Source: Lachnospiraceae bacterium (GTDB taxonomy: Bacteria; Bacillota; Clostridia; Lachnospirales; Lachnospiraceae). Taken from it: DNA of 64,000 nt. The notes under the pieces are model-generated. The model worked only from the letters and a program-made list of their open reading frames with translations, was not told the DNA's origin and ran no database searches. Of this stretch, positions 42,823 through 51,186 are shown piece by piece (the stretch's first letter is position 1; each line of letters opens with the position of its first letter). Made by a program: the position numbers and the translations under genes. Where the stretch lies: contig JABZIZ010000009.1 of the NCBI GenBank assembly GCA_015258065.1, forward strand, positions 1 through 64,000, read 5' to 3'.

Positions 42823-44253
42823 TTAGGCTTTTTCCGAATCCTCTGACAGCCGGCAGCAGAAGTGGAAAATGCCATCCTTCCCCCGACCAAATAACTGACT
42901 TCCTTCGGTCACCAGGTAATTTCCATCTAATTCATCTACTCTCCCGCTAAGGAGAGTCCCCAAATAATCTTCCTGATCTGGAAGGCAGTGGATGTTTTGA
43001 TCGAGTAGAAATAGAGGCTTCCCCGTAATTCCAAACATCGTGGCAAGCGCTGAGGTCCAGCCACCCAAATAGACATCCGACAGCGCCATGGCCTGTTCAG
43101 GGCTTTCCGTATCATCGTAAATACCATAACCGTCCTGAATAAACCTCTCCTGGATCGCCAGGTACTTTCTTCCCAGCTCCGGCAACATCGAAGAAAAAGT
43201 TGCTTCCAACAAGGGATGCGGCCTCCAGATCAAACAGAGATCCTCTCTGTCCTTAAATTGATGAAAGACATACTCCAACTTATTTAAAAAACCTTCTTTG
43301 TAGAGAATAGCCTCCTCTATGCTAGTATTATAGAAAAACAATTTTTTGTCACTTGCCCTCTCCTTCCAGGCTTCCGGCATTTTAGCTGGAGCGTTGCAGA
43401 CAGCAAGCATCTGATCAAATTTCGGAGAGCCGGTCACGATGAATTGCTCCCTCTTAATCAAAGACGAGAAATAGGGAAGAAGGTTATAAGACTGTGCAAC
43501 CACGTAATCAACAAATGGATATGCAAAAAAATTTAACTGAAAGCTATGAATTCCACCTGCGGACACATAATAAGGGACATAAACGAGTTTACTACAATTC
43601 TTTTTTAATGCATTCGAATAAAAGCGGGGATCAATGCTGGTCACTGCATTCCCCCCATCAAAGGGATTATGAATATAAATGATATCCGGCTGCACGTCTT
43701 GTAAATGGTACTCTTCACAAGACTTGCAACTTAGATCGGGGGGAAACAGATTTGTCTCATTATGTTTGGTTGTAAGCTCATGGGCGGAATTCCGATCATA
43801 GTAAGGAATCGGAAGAACCACTGCATGACAGGAAGGATCTGCCTTTGCCGCCAGATAGATACTTTCCATAGAATCCCACATGGAGGCTTTGTAAGGCAGA
43901 AAAACAATTTCCAAAATGACTTGTATTTCCTCCTGAAACGTTTTTTCTACTTCTTTCCACTGCGTGCGCAGTTTGGAAAACGAATGTAACACTCGACCTA
44001 GATCCTGCACCGCTACCGCATGATGACTTTCGTACAAATCCTCACAGTATTCTTCTATCCGATGCACGGTTTGTGTACCAGAGCCTTCCTCCTCGATCTG
44101 CTCTCCAATTGCAACGGCAGTCTCCTGACAGGTCGTCAGTAGTTCGCAACAAGCTTCCAAATCCCCCTTCTGATAGAGTCTTTCCAGCTCTGTATGGGCC
44201 TCCCCATATTCTTGCATTAAGGAAAGAAGTTGTTCCTTCTTTTTTCTTCTCAT
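42823..44253 (-). CDS. N-terminal half of a split CDP-glycerol glycerophosphotransferase-like protein
   Basis: A 476-residue frame with a helical N-terminal region (about 1-110) and a GT-B-type domain of the CDP-glycerol glycerophosphotransferase family (FLPYKASMWDSMESIYLAA, IPIPYYDR, IYIHNPFDGGN, VTGSPKFD, LIWRPHPLL, DVYLGGWTSALATMF). Such enzymes add polyol-phosphate units to teichoic-acid-like or capsular polymers at the membrane. It matches the N half of the neighbour at 44250. The paralog continues KGYGRAVE where this frame ends KA-stop-GRVF, so the stop replaces a Tyr codon. Its ATG overlaps the neighbour's stop by 4 bases (ATGA) with AAGGGGGG ahead, so the pair is translationally coupled. 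Confidence 0.8.
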   Translation of the reverse strand: MRRKKKEQLLSLMQEYGEAHTELERLYQKGDLEACCELLTTCQETAVAIGEQIEEEGSGTQTVHRIEEYCEDLYESHHAVAVQDLGRVLHSFSKLRTQWKEVEKTFQEEIQVILEIVFLPYKASMWDSMESIYLAAKADPSCHAVVLPIPYYDRNSAHELTTKHNETNLFPPDLSCKSCEEYHLQDVQPDIIYIHNPFDGGNAVTSIDPRFYSNALKKNCSKLVYVPYYVSAGGIHSFQLNFFAYPFVDYVVAQSYNLLPYFSSLIKREQFIVTGSPKFDQMLAVCNAPAKMPEAWKERASDKKLFFYNTSIEEAILYKEGFLNKLEYVFHQFKDREDLCLIWRPHPLLEATFSSMLPELGRKYLAIQERFIQDGYGIYDDTESPEQAMALSDVYLGGWTSALATMFGITGKPLFLLDQNIHCLPDQEDYLGTLLSGRVDELDGNYLVTEGSQLFGRGKDGIFHFCCRLSEDSEKA

Positions 44254-46841
44254 CGTCCCCCCTTTGATTGATTCATAAGAATATTCTTTACCGCTTCATG
44301 CGTCTTTTGCCCACAGGTACCATCTGCGTTTTCTATGATTTCCTGATAATCCTGAATGGCTTTTACCGAATCAAACGGACTTCCCGGTAAGGTTCCATCC
44401 AGAAAAGCTGGAAGGGTGTGAAAAGCATCTTCGTAGCAACCGTATCTTCTCCATGGAGCATGCCTTGCAAATCCGTAGCAATGTTCTTTTAATTCTTTAC
44501 TTAAAAATTGAATTGGAATCTCTTTGTAACCTTCCAGATCCTCTGAAAGTGCATAGAGTTTCCGATCCGGCATGGAAAAATATCGAATTGTCCCAGGCAA
44601 TTGTCGGGAACCTGCTTCGTCTGATATATGTCTAAACAATACGCCCGTAATAGGACAAGAGTAATAACAGCTTTGCGGATGAGAGGGCAAAGAAAAAGGG
44701 GGGTTCCATCTGTGAAATTTTTTCGTCTCGCAATCGAAAAGCAGAAAATGCTGTCCGTCCTTGGACGCCAGTAAGACCCCTTTTGGTGACACAACCAACG
44801 AGAAAAAGGACAGATCTTCCACTTTAAAATTCTCTTTCTCAGAATGCACACTTTCTTCCTTAACGCAATAATCAAAGGTCTTAACATCTCCACGCATTGG
44901 ATCCCAACAACCAAAAAAATGACCGGATGATGGCAAAAACCATATTCTAGCCTGATCGAAGTCCGTTGCTATACAGGAGAATCCACCGTGCTCTACTCCT
45001 CCTGGTAATACGGATTCCACCTCCATGGTTTCATAATCTATCGCCATAAAATAGCTCTTCACCGGAGACGCAACGATCAAATAATTTTCATAAATACAAT
45101 GAGCAACATTTTTTATATTGTCATGAACAGTATAATCACCAAAAAAACCTCTCTCCATTTCCAGATACCTGATCTCTTCGTTTCTCAAATCAAATCGAAC
45201 CAGATAGGGATACTCTATCGGAATGAGAAAGATATATTCTCCTATCCGAATCGAATCTAAGAAGAAACGGTAGATTACATGATGCGGGCGTAAAGGGATT
45301 TTGCGCATTTCATGATTCTCTTCTATTACGGCAATTTCCAAATTATGAAGCGGAATTACATATATTTTTTTGCCACATTCTACCGCTCTTCCGTAGCCCT
45401 TCATGGACTCCTCTGACAATCTACAAATAAAATGATAGGTGTCATCCTCCCTCTTTTCGAAAAGCTGATTTCCCTCTGTGACAATATATTTCTCTTCCAA
45501 TTCGTCATATCGGCCACTTAAAAGGCTCCCAAGGTAATCCGCCTGATTCGGGAGGGAATCGATCTGGAAATTTAATATAAAAACCGGTTTCCCCTGCGCC
45601 CCAAACATGGTGGATAGAGAAGAAACTCCCCCACCAATATACCGATCTGCGATTGCTAAGGTATATTCCGGGATGGGTGTTTCATCGTATATCCCCCACC
45701 CTTCCTTCCGATATTGTTCTTTCCGTTTCTCAAATTCCAAATAGAAATCTGTCCTCATTGATTGAAACGTCTGACCTAACAAAGGGTGTGGTCTCCATAT
45801 CAAACAGAAATCGGCTCGGTCTCTGAAGGTTGCAAAGATATAATCCAGTTTATGAAGAAAGTTCACAGCTCCTTGCAGCACATCATCCACGCTGGTATTC
45901 AAAATAACAGACTTTTTGAACGAGATCTTTTCTATCCAATCGGATGGTACCGGAACTTGTGATTTTTTTAATTGGGCAATCTTATCAAATTTCGGCGAAC
46001 CGGTTACTAGACATTTCTTTTCCCCGTCGACTGCTGTAAAAAAAGGAAGAAAACAGGAAGACTGCACCACAATATGATCTACATGAAAATAGGCACTTAA
46101 TAGATAATCGAAACTATTAGGACCTCCTGAAGAAGAAAAATAGGGTACATATACCAATCTCCGACAAAGTTGCTTTAAATTTTTCGAATAAAAGTATGGA
46201 TCTACACTGGAGACTAGATTCCCTCCATCATAGGGATTGTGAATATAGATCACATCAGGGAACTCCTGCACGAAATCATAGTTTTCATAAGAAATACAAG
46301 GAATTTCGGGGGGAAATTCAGCGATTTCATAATGCTTATCTCCCAAGCTACTGTCAGACTTTCTATTATAATACGGGATCGGTATCACAACGGCATGACA
46401 ATCCGGATCCTCACTTGCCGCTAAATAAATGCTCTCCAAAGAATCCCACATGGTTGCCTTATACGGTAGGAAAACAATCTCCAAAACAACTTTTATGTCC
46501 TCTTCTATCCATCGTTGGACCTCCTGCCATCGTGTGCGCAGCCGTTGCAATTTTTGATCTACTTCAGCAGCATTCGCACTTTCTAAAAGATTGCTAAAGC
46601 AAAAGAGAGCTTCACAAAAATCTTCCAGTAAGGGAACAATCCTTGATACGCCTCTCTCTTCCTCTTTCTCCTGTGCTTTTTCCAGTTGTTTCCCAATCGC
46701 AATGGCACCTTCCTGACACACCGCCAGAAGCTCTTCACATGATTCGAAGTTTTGCCGTTTATAATATTCTTCAATTTGATTTAACGCCTCATAAAACTCT
46801 GAAGCCAAAGAAAGAATACGATCTTTTTGTGCTTTTCTCAT
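44250..46841 (-). CDS. Two-domain CDP-glycerol-transferase-like protein with C-terminal propeller-like domain
   Basis: An 863-residue protein. Residues 1-110 are helical. About 115-470 is the CDP-glycerol glycerophosphotransferase-like GT-B domain (VFLPYKATMWDSLESIYLAA, IPIPYYNR, IYIHNPYDGGN, VTGSPKFD, LIWRPHPLL, GGGVSSLSTMFG). About 485-860 is a beta-rich domain with repeated strand motifs, possibly a beta-propeller. No signal or membrane segment; it likely works on the inner membrane face in a cell-surface polymer pathway. The start at 46841 has GGGGGTGGG ahead; the frame is open to 46940. A split tandem copy follows directly. No other polymer genes are nearby, so the product is unknown. 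Confidence 0.8.
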   Translation of the reverse strand: MRKAQKDRILSLASEFYEALNQIEEYYKRQNFESCEELLAVCQEGAIAIGKQLEKAQEKEEERGVSRIVPLLEDFCEALFCFSNLLESANAAEVDQKLQRLRTRWQEVQRWIEEDIKVVLEIVFLPYKATMWDSLESIYLAASEDPDCHAVVIPIPYYNRKSDSSLGDKHYEIAEFPPEIPCISYENYDFVQEFPDVIYIHNPYDGGNLVSSVDPYFYSKNLKQLCRRLVYVPYFSSSGGPNSFDYLLSAYFHVDHIVVQSSCFLPFFTAVDGEKKCLVTGSPKFDKIAQLKKSQVPVPSDWIEKISFKKSVILNTSVDDVLQGAVNFLHKLDYIFATFRDRADFCLIWRPHPLLGQTFQSMRTDFYLEFEKRKEQYRKEGWGIYDETPIPEYTLAIADRYIGGGVSSLSTMFGAQGKPVFILNFQIDSLPNQADYLGSLLSGRYDELEEKYIVTEGNQLFEKREDDTYHFICRLSEESMKGYGRAVECGKKIYVIPLHNLEIAVIEENHEMRKIPLRPHHVIYRFFLDSIRIGEYIFLIPIEYPYLVRFDLRNEEIRYLEMERGFFGDYTVHDNIKNVAHCIYENYLIVASPVKSYFMAIDYETMEVESVLPGGVEHGGFSCIATDFDQARIWFLPSSGHFFGCWDPMRGDVKTFDYCVKEESVHSEKENFKVEDLSFFSLVVSPKGVLLASKDGQHFLLFDCETKKFHRWNPPFSLPSHPQSCYYSCPITGVLFRHISDEAGSRQLPGTIRYFSMPDRKLYALSEDLEGYKEIPIQFLSKELKEHCYGFARHAPWRRYGCYEDAFHTLPAFLDGTLPGSPFDSVKAIQDYQEIIENADGTCGQKTHEAVKNILMNQSKGGR

Positions 46842-46901
46842 CCCACCCCCGCACCAGATGGCTTTATCGCAGGACCTTCCCTGCCCACCATCTGTAATTT
46901 T

Positions 46902-46919
46902 ACATATCAAATGATATGT
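46902..46919. promoter_or_regulatory. 18-bp perfect palindrome over the promoter of the transferase genes
   Basis: ACATATCA-AA-TGATATGT is a perfect palindrome that overlaps the proposed -10 of the transferase promoter. A dimeric repressor binding here would block transcription. The regulator is unknown. Confidence 0.5.
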
Positions 46920-46940
46920 GAAAATAAACAATAGTTCCAA
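46911..46940 (-). promoter_or_regulatory. Promoter for the transferase operon
   Basis: TTGGAA (46935-46940), 18-base spacer, TATCAT (46911-46916) on minus, about 70 bases ahead of the first transferase gene. Confidence 0.45.
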
Positions 46941-47035
46941 ATGTAATATCGGTAAAAAGGGGAATCCATTAAAGATAGTCTAACGGTGATTATATGAATT
47001 CTACTATTTTCATTTTATGTCTCCACGACAATATC

Positions 47036-47068
47036 AAAAAAAGACAGCGAAGGATCTCCTTCGCTGTC
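47036..47068 (-). terminator. Rho-independent terminator after rubredoxin
   Basis: GACAGCGAAGGA and TCCTTCGCTGTC form a perfect 12-bp stem, followed on minus by seven Ts. It is 72 bases past the rubredoxin stop and ends the oxidative-stress cluster. The rest of the gap to 46842 holds the transferase promoter. Confidence 0.92.
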
Positions 47069-47139
47069 GCTCATTTTCTGGCTCATGTCCAAACTTTACT
47101 ATCTCGATCATAAACCTGCGCTGGTATTGATCCAGCTTC

Positions 47140-47301
47140 TTAATCGATTTTATTGAACATACTCTTATCTACGCCGCAGACCGGACAAACCCAATCATCG
47201 GGCAGATCTTCAAAAGCCGTTCCGGGAGCAATCCCGTTATCCGGATCGCCTACTTCCGGATCATACACATAGCCACAGGGTTCACATTCATACTTGCTCA
47301 T
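47140..47301 (-). CDS. Rubredoxin
   Basis: A 53-residue one-iron electron carrier. Two CxxC pairs, YECEPCGYVYDPEVGD and WVCPVCGVDKSMF, bind the Fe. It should supply electrons to desulfoferrodoxin and rubrerythrin encoded just upstream. The frame extends to 47349, but AAAGGAA ahead of the ATG pair at 47304/47301 fixes the start at the family's usual MSKYECEPCGY. The gap to the desulfoferrodoxin stop is 26 bases. Confidence 0.96.
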   Translation of the reverse strand: MSKYECEPCGYVYDPEVGDPDNGIAPGTAFEDLPDDWVCPVCGVDKSMFNKID

Positions 47302-47327
47302 CATAAGTTCCTTTCCTTCTCGTTGTT

Positions 47328-47705
47328 TTAGAGAATCTCCGTTTTCCAAAGACCGTGCAAGTTACAGTTCTCATATACCGCTACCGGCTTCTCACCTTCA
47401 GCCAGTGAAAAGACAGCATGAGGTGCCTCTCCCGGCTTCAAATCTTTCTTCTGGAATCCTTGATTGGTTTCCAAAAGAATAAACTCGATATGATGCTCCT
47501 CCAGCATAGGATGATCGACGGAGCCGACATTTACGCTTACTTGATTTCCTTCCACTGTCACTGCCGGTACATGCTTTTCCTTTGCTGCATCGGTTGTATT
47601 GGCGATGACCTCCACCATCTTCTCCCCGCAACAGGTGGGAACCACCTGCTTGTCGGTCAGAAACGTAATCAGATCTCCGCAATGATTACACTTATAAAAA
47701 ACCAT
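47328..47705 (-). CDS. Desulfoferrodoxin (superoxide reductase)
   Basis: Reduces superoxide to peroxide without releasing oxygen. The 125-residue protein has the N-terminal desulforedoxin-type center I (FYKCNHCGDLI...PTCCGEKM) and the catalytic center II ligands in VDHPMLEEHHIEFI and CNLHGLWK. It is therefore a two-center enzyme. The start has AAAGGAGGGAAGAG ahead. It lies between rubrerythrin and rubredoxin, consistent with a superoxide to peroxide to water relay. Confidence 0.96.
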   Translation of the reverse strand: MVFYKCNHCGDLITFLTDKQVVPTCCGEKMVEVIANTTDAAKEKHVPAVTVEGNQVSVNVGSVDHPMLEEHHIEFILLETNQGFQKKDLKPGEAPHAVFSLAEGEKPVAVYENCNLHGLWKTEIL

Positions 47706-47789
47706 TCTCTTCCCTCCTTTGTTATGATCGAAAACCTTCATCGGCAATCCAAAATAGGAATCACGGTCCGATTGGTGATCCGATCGAAA

Positions 47790-48329
47790 TTAATAGTTCT
47801 TCTCCTGAATCTCAAAGAAGGCTTGCGGATGGTGGCAGACCGGACATACGGCAGGGGCTTCTGTGCCGACCACAATGTGTCCGCAATTTCTGCACTCCCA
47901 AACTTTGACTTCGCTCTTCTTAAAGACTTCATTCATTTCTACGTTGTGCAACAGAGCCCTGTATCTTTCTTCATGGGTCTTCTCAATGGCTCCTACGCCA
48001 CGAAACTGTGCGGCAAGATCATGAAAACCTTCTTCATCCGCTTCTTTCGCCATCCGCTCATACATGTCGGTCCACTCATAATTCTCTCCCTGAGCGGCGG
48101 CAGCCAGGTTTTCCTTCGTGTCTCCCTGTAAACCGAGTGCCTTGAACCAAAGCTTTGCATGCGCATTCTCATTATCCGAAGTCTTCTGAAACAGAGCGGC
48201 AATCTGCTCAAACCCCTGCTTCTTGGCAACGGAAGCAAAATAAGCATATTTTACTCTTGCCTGCGACTCTCCTGCCAAAGCTTCTCTCAAATTCTTTTCT
48301 GTTTTTGTTCCTGCATACTGATTGCTCAT
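47790..48329 (-). CDS. Rubrerythrin
   Basis: A peroxidase that reduces hydrogen peroxide using a di-iron site. The 179-residue protein has a four-helix ferritin-like domain (FLREALAGES-type helix with LREALAGESQARVKYAYFA, NENAHAKLWFKAL, EEGFHDLAAQFRGVGAIEKTHEERY) supplying Glu/His ligands, and a C-terminal rubredoxin-like domain (WECRNCG...CPVCHHP). Start at 48329 with AAAGGGG ahead. It is first in a rbr-dfx-rd transcript with two good promoters upstream. Confidence 0.96.
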   Translation of the reverse strand: MSNQYAGTKTEKNLREALAGESQARVKYAYFASVAKKQGFEQIAALFQKTSDNENAHAKLWFKALGLQGDTKENLAAAAQGENYEWTDMYERMAKEADEEGFHDLAAQFRGVGAIEKTHEERYRALLHNVEMNEVFKKSEVKVWECRNCGHIVVGTEAPAVCPVCHHPQAFFEIQEKNY

Positions 48330-48391
48330 CGTAAAATCCCCTTTCAAATCAAGCTAGTTCAAACCGATTGTTCATTTCCGTCGGTTCCATC

Positions 48392-48421
48392 ATTCTAAAG
48401 GTTTCTGTGAGGCAGTGTCAA
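48392..48421 (-). promoter_or_regulatory. Proximal promoter of the oxidative-stress cluster
   Basis: TTGACA (48416-48421), 18-base spacer, TAGAAT (48392-48397) on minus, about 65 bases ahead of rubrerythrin. A PerR-type box was looked for and not found. Confidence 0.7.
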
Positions 48422-48526
48422 GGATAGTCCCTTATCTGCCGGGTAAAATATTAGTAAAATCACCCCTATCCATTGTCTTCCGCTTTCAAGTGGTGTTAAA
48501 TTGTATTGCGTACAACTTTCTTGCTT

Positions 48527-48555
48527 ATATTAAACGGATTCTTTTCAAATGTCAA
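48527..48555 (-). promoter_or_regulatory. Distal promoter of the oxidative-stress cluster
   Basis: TTGACA (48550-48555), 17-base spacer, TAATAT (48527-48532) on minus. It would give a leader of about 190 bases. Together with the proximal promoter it suggests two-input control. The 329-base gap 48330-48658 holds these promoters, a short direct repeat and the terminator of the zinc operon. Confidence 0.55.
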
Positions 48556-48602
48556 CCGAAAATCCAGATTTTTTTGCTGAAAATCCAAAGTTTTTTGATG
48601 AG
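48556..48602. repeat. Two-copy imperfect direct repeat (~24 bp)
   Basis: CCGAAAATCCAGATTTTTTT is followed by CTGAAAATCCAAAGTTTTTT, 24 bases on. It lies just upstream of the distal promoter of the rubrerythrin cluster. Confidence 0.5.
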
Positions 48603-48609
48603 AATTCAA

Positions 48610-48647
48610 AAGAGGTGGGGATCCAGTGTATTTGGCACCCACCTCTT
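48610..48647 (-). terminator. Terminator of the zinc operon
   Basis: AAGAGGTGGG and CCCACCTCTT pair over 10 bp around an 18-base loop, about 12 bases past the stop of the permease fusion. The T-run on minus is short (CTCTTTTGAATTC). Confidence 0.65.
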
Positions 48648-48658
48648 CTATCTCTTTG

Positions 48659-50314
48659 TTAGGGTACCAGTCTTGCATTTCTTAGAATGCAATAGGTATT
48701 CCCCTCTTCCTCGTAGCTGTCAAAGACACCCACCACCGTGATTTCATCGTCCGGCTTCGGGTAATCCTCCGGATAACGATAATCCTTGGTCAAAGAAAAC
48801 TCGATTCCCTGCGAGCAGCATGCCATTGCATCAGAAATCAGGCAGAAAAAATAGTAATGATTCGGTTTCTCATCATAATAATACATGTAAGTGCCACGCA
48901 TTTTTACCGTCTTTCCGATATAATTTTCAGGAGTGGTTACCATATTAAAGACCTCGGAATATACCATGGTAGAAGACATGGTAGTCAAATCCAAATCCAC
49001 CTTTTCCGGCTTGGACGGCGCTTTGTTTGCAGAAGATTTTTCGGCTTTTTCTTTCTTTCCGGAGACGGCTGCCGCTTTTGAGTCATTCGTTCCACCCGCT
49101 GTGCCATCCTGCACGGACGAATCCGTCTTCTTCCGAGAGGAAGTTACAGAAGCGTTTTTGCTTTCCTGGCGATCGGGAGCCGTAGAAGAGGTTGTGCTTT
49201 CCCGGCGATCGGAAGCTCCAGAAGAGGTTGTGCTTTCCTGGCTACCCAAAGTCTCAGAAAGAGTTTTACTTTCCAGGTTATCGGAAGTCGCAGAAGAAGT
49301 TTCCCCTGCCCGACTAGAAGCTTCTGCGCTCGCTTTAGGTAAACTATCCAAAGACGAGGCGGAAGAATCCTGCGCAGCGGCATTCGTAGTAGATACAACG
49401 GGTGTTGTGTTTTTCTTTGCACATCCCATGAGGAGCATTGTCAGAAAAAGCCCAAGCAGGACAGAACTTCTCCTCTTATTTCCACTAAAAGCCTTTTCCA
49501 CCAGGCAGCATAGAAAGAATCCGGCAACATCCACCGCCACGATCGTGGAACCGACCGGTGTGCCGGCAAGTACCGAAATAAGTATCCCACTAAGTGCACA
49601 GAAAACGGAGAGGAGTGCCGAAAAGATCGTTACCGCACGAAAGCTGTGAAAGAGTCGCATCGCGGAAAGCGCCGGAAAGATCACCAGTGCGGAAATGAGG
49701 AGGGAGCCCACCAGATTCATGGCTAGGACGATAATCACCGCAATCGTCACGGCAATGATCAGCTGATAGGTTCCCGTATTGGTGCCTACTGCCTTTGCAA
49801 AATCTTCGTCGAAGGTGACCGCAAAGATTTTATGATAAAAAAAGACAAAAATCAGGATAACAACTACCGAAAGCACCGCACAAAGCAGCACCTCATTCTG
49901 CGTCAGTGTCAGAATGGAAGTCGATCCGAAGAGTGTACTGCAAACATCACCGGTTAAATTGGAAGAGGTGGAAAAAAGATTCATGATTAAATAACCGAAG
50001 GCCAGGGCGCCTACAGAAATCATGGCAATTGCCGCATCTCCTTTGATCCTGGTTTTTTTCCCGGTTCGCAGCAGGAGGACGGCACACAGAATGGTAATTG
50101 GAAGGATCAGTACCATCTGGTTGCTCAGCTTTAATACCGTGGCAACCGACATGGCGCCGAAAGCCACATGAGAAAGTCCGTCTCCGATGAAGGAGAAGCG
50201 CTTTAATACCAAAGTCACCCCGAGCAAAGACGAGCAGAGAGCGATCAACACGCCGACAATGATGGCGTAGCGGACGAAGGGATAAGAGAGATACAGCTGC
50301 AATTGTTCAATCAT
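48659..50314 (-). CDS. znuB: Zinc/manganese-type ABC permease (ZnuB family) fused to a lipoprotein-like OB-type domain
   Basis: A 551-residue protein. Residues 1-280 are an ABC-3 metal permease with eight or so helices (FSFIGDGLSHVAFGAMSVA, VGSLLISALVIFPALSAMRLF). The frame then runs on through KRRSSVLLGLFLTMLLMGC, a textbook lipoprotein signal with the lipobox Cys near residue 298. A Ser/Thr-rich linker follows (about 305-430), then a domain of about 105 residues (NYIGKTVKMRGTY...DAMACCSQGIEF...EITVVGVFDSY) that reads like an OB-fold, reminiscent of the C-terminus of YcgQ/TIGR03943-type proteins. The start has AAGGAGGTG ahead and overlaps znuC by 8 bases. Metal choice is inferred from the Fur-family gene and His-rich ZnuA. 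Confidence 0.85.
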   Translation of the reverse strand: MIEQLQLYLSYPFVRYAIIVGVLIALCSSLLGVTLVLKRFSFIGDGLSHVAFGAMSVATVLKLSNQMVLILPITILCAVLLLRTGKKTRIKGDAAIAMISVGALAFGYLIMNLFSTSSNLTGDVCSTLFGSTSILTLTQNEVLLCAVLSVVVILIFVFFYHKIFAVTFDEDFAKAVGTNTGTYQLIIAVTIAVIIVLAMNLVGSLLISALVIFPALSAMRLFHSFRAVTIFSALLSVFCALSGILISVLAGTPVGSTIVAVDVAGFFLCCLVEKAFSGNKRRSSVLLGLFLTMLLMGCAKKNTTPVVSTTNAAAQDSSASSLDSLPKASAEASSRAGETSSATSDNLESKTLSETLGSQESTTSSGASDRRESTTSSTAPDRQESKNASVTSSRKKTDSSVQDGTAGGTNDSKAAAVSGKKEKAEKSSANKAPSKPEKVDLDLTTMSSTMVYSEVFNMVTTPENYIGKTVKMRGTYMYYYDEKPNHYYFFCLISDAMACCSQGIEFSLTKDYRYPEDYPKPDDEITVVGVFDSYEEEGNTYCILRNARLVP

Positions 50315-51023
50315 GAGACACCTCCTTCCGCCCCGCACTTAAGAATAGCTTTCCCTCTTCGCTGTTCAGGTAAGACTCTTTGGTTCCGAAAAAAACGTTC
50401 TTTCCAATATGCAAAATATGGCTGGCTCTTTCTAACGCAGCATCTAAGTCATGCGAAATCATAATAATGGTAATCCCTTCGCGGTTTAGGGAGGTGATCA
50501 AATCGTACAGCTGGGCGCTTACTCTCGGATCAAGCCCTGAAACGGGCTCGTCCAGGAACAGAAGTTTTTTGGTTGCACAGAGGGCACGGGAGAGCAGCAC
50601 TCTCTGCTGCTGACCTCCGGAGAGTTCTCTGAAGCAGCGTCTTCTAAGCGCCAGCACCCCCATGCGTTCCATATTGTCTCTGGCAAGACGCTTATCTTCC
50701 CGATTGTAAAATGGTCTAAGCCCGCACCGAGACTGGCATCCGGAGAGGACAATCTCCTCCACGGACGCCGGAAAATCCTTTTGCACATCGGTTTGCTGGG
50801 GGAGATAGCCGATTTCATTCTTTTTCAGCCCGTCTCCCAGTTCGATCTGGCCGCCTAGCGGATCATTCAAATGAACCAGTGTCTTCATTAAGGTGGTTTT
50901 GCCGCAGCCATTCTCCCCTACAATGCACAGATAGTCTCCCTCCTGCACCGAAAAATTTAAATTCTTTAGTACCACACGGGATTCATAGCCGATCGTCAGA
51001 TCCTTGACGGTAAGTAATGCCAT
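50307..51023 (-). CDS. znuC: Zinc/manganese ABC transporter ATP-binding protein
   Basis: A 238-residue ATPase driving the metal importer. Walker A GENGCGKTTLMK, Q-loop GYLPQQTD, signature LSGGQQQRVLLSRAL, Walker B KLLFLDEPVSGLD and the switch His in MISHDL are all present. It overlaps the permease gene by 8 bases and lies 163 bases past the znuA stop. The family is clear; Zn versus Mn is inferred from neighbours. Confidence 0.95.
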   Translation of the reverse strand: MALLTVKDLTIGYESRVVLKNLNFSVQEGDYLCIVGENGCGKTTLMKTLVHLNDPLGGQIELGDGLKKNEIGYLPQQTDVQKDFPASVEEIVLSGCQSRCGLRPFYNREDKRLARDNMERMGVLALRRRCFRELSGGQQQRVLLSRALCATKKLLFLDEPVSGLDPRVSAQLYDLITSLNREGITIIMISHDLDAALERASHILHIGKNVFFGTKESYLNSEEGKLFLSAGRKEVSHD

Positions 51024-51186
51024 CTCCCCCTCCTGTCCTTGCTTCCAGTCTTAGCATCCGTCCTGGGCGCCCTGCCCGGTATCTTCTTACTTGTAACTTC
51101 TGTTTGTGTTTCCTACTCTGCACTTCTTATCTCGTGCGCTCCTTGCCTTATCTGTTATTTCCCGTTAGGAGCTCCCCCCATAACAT

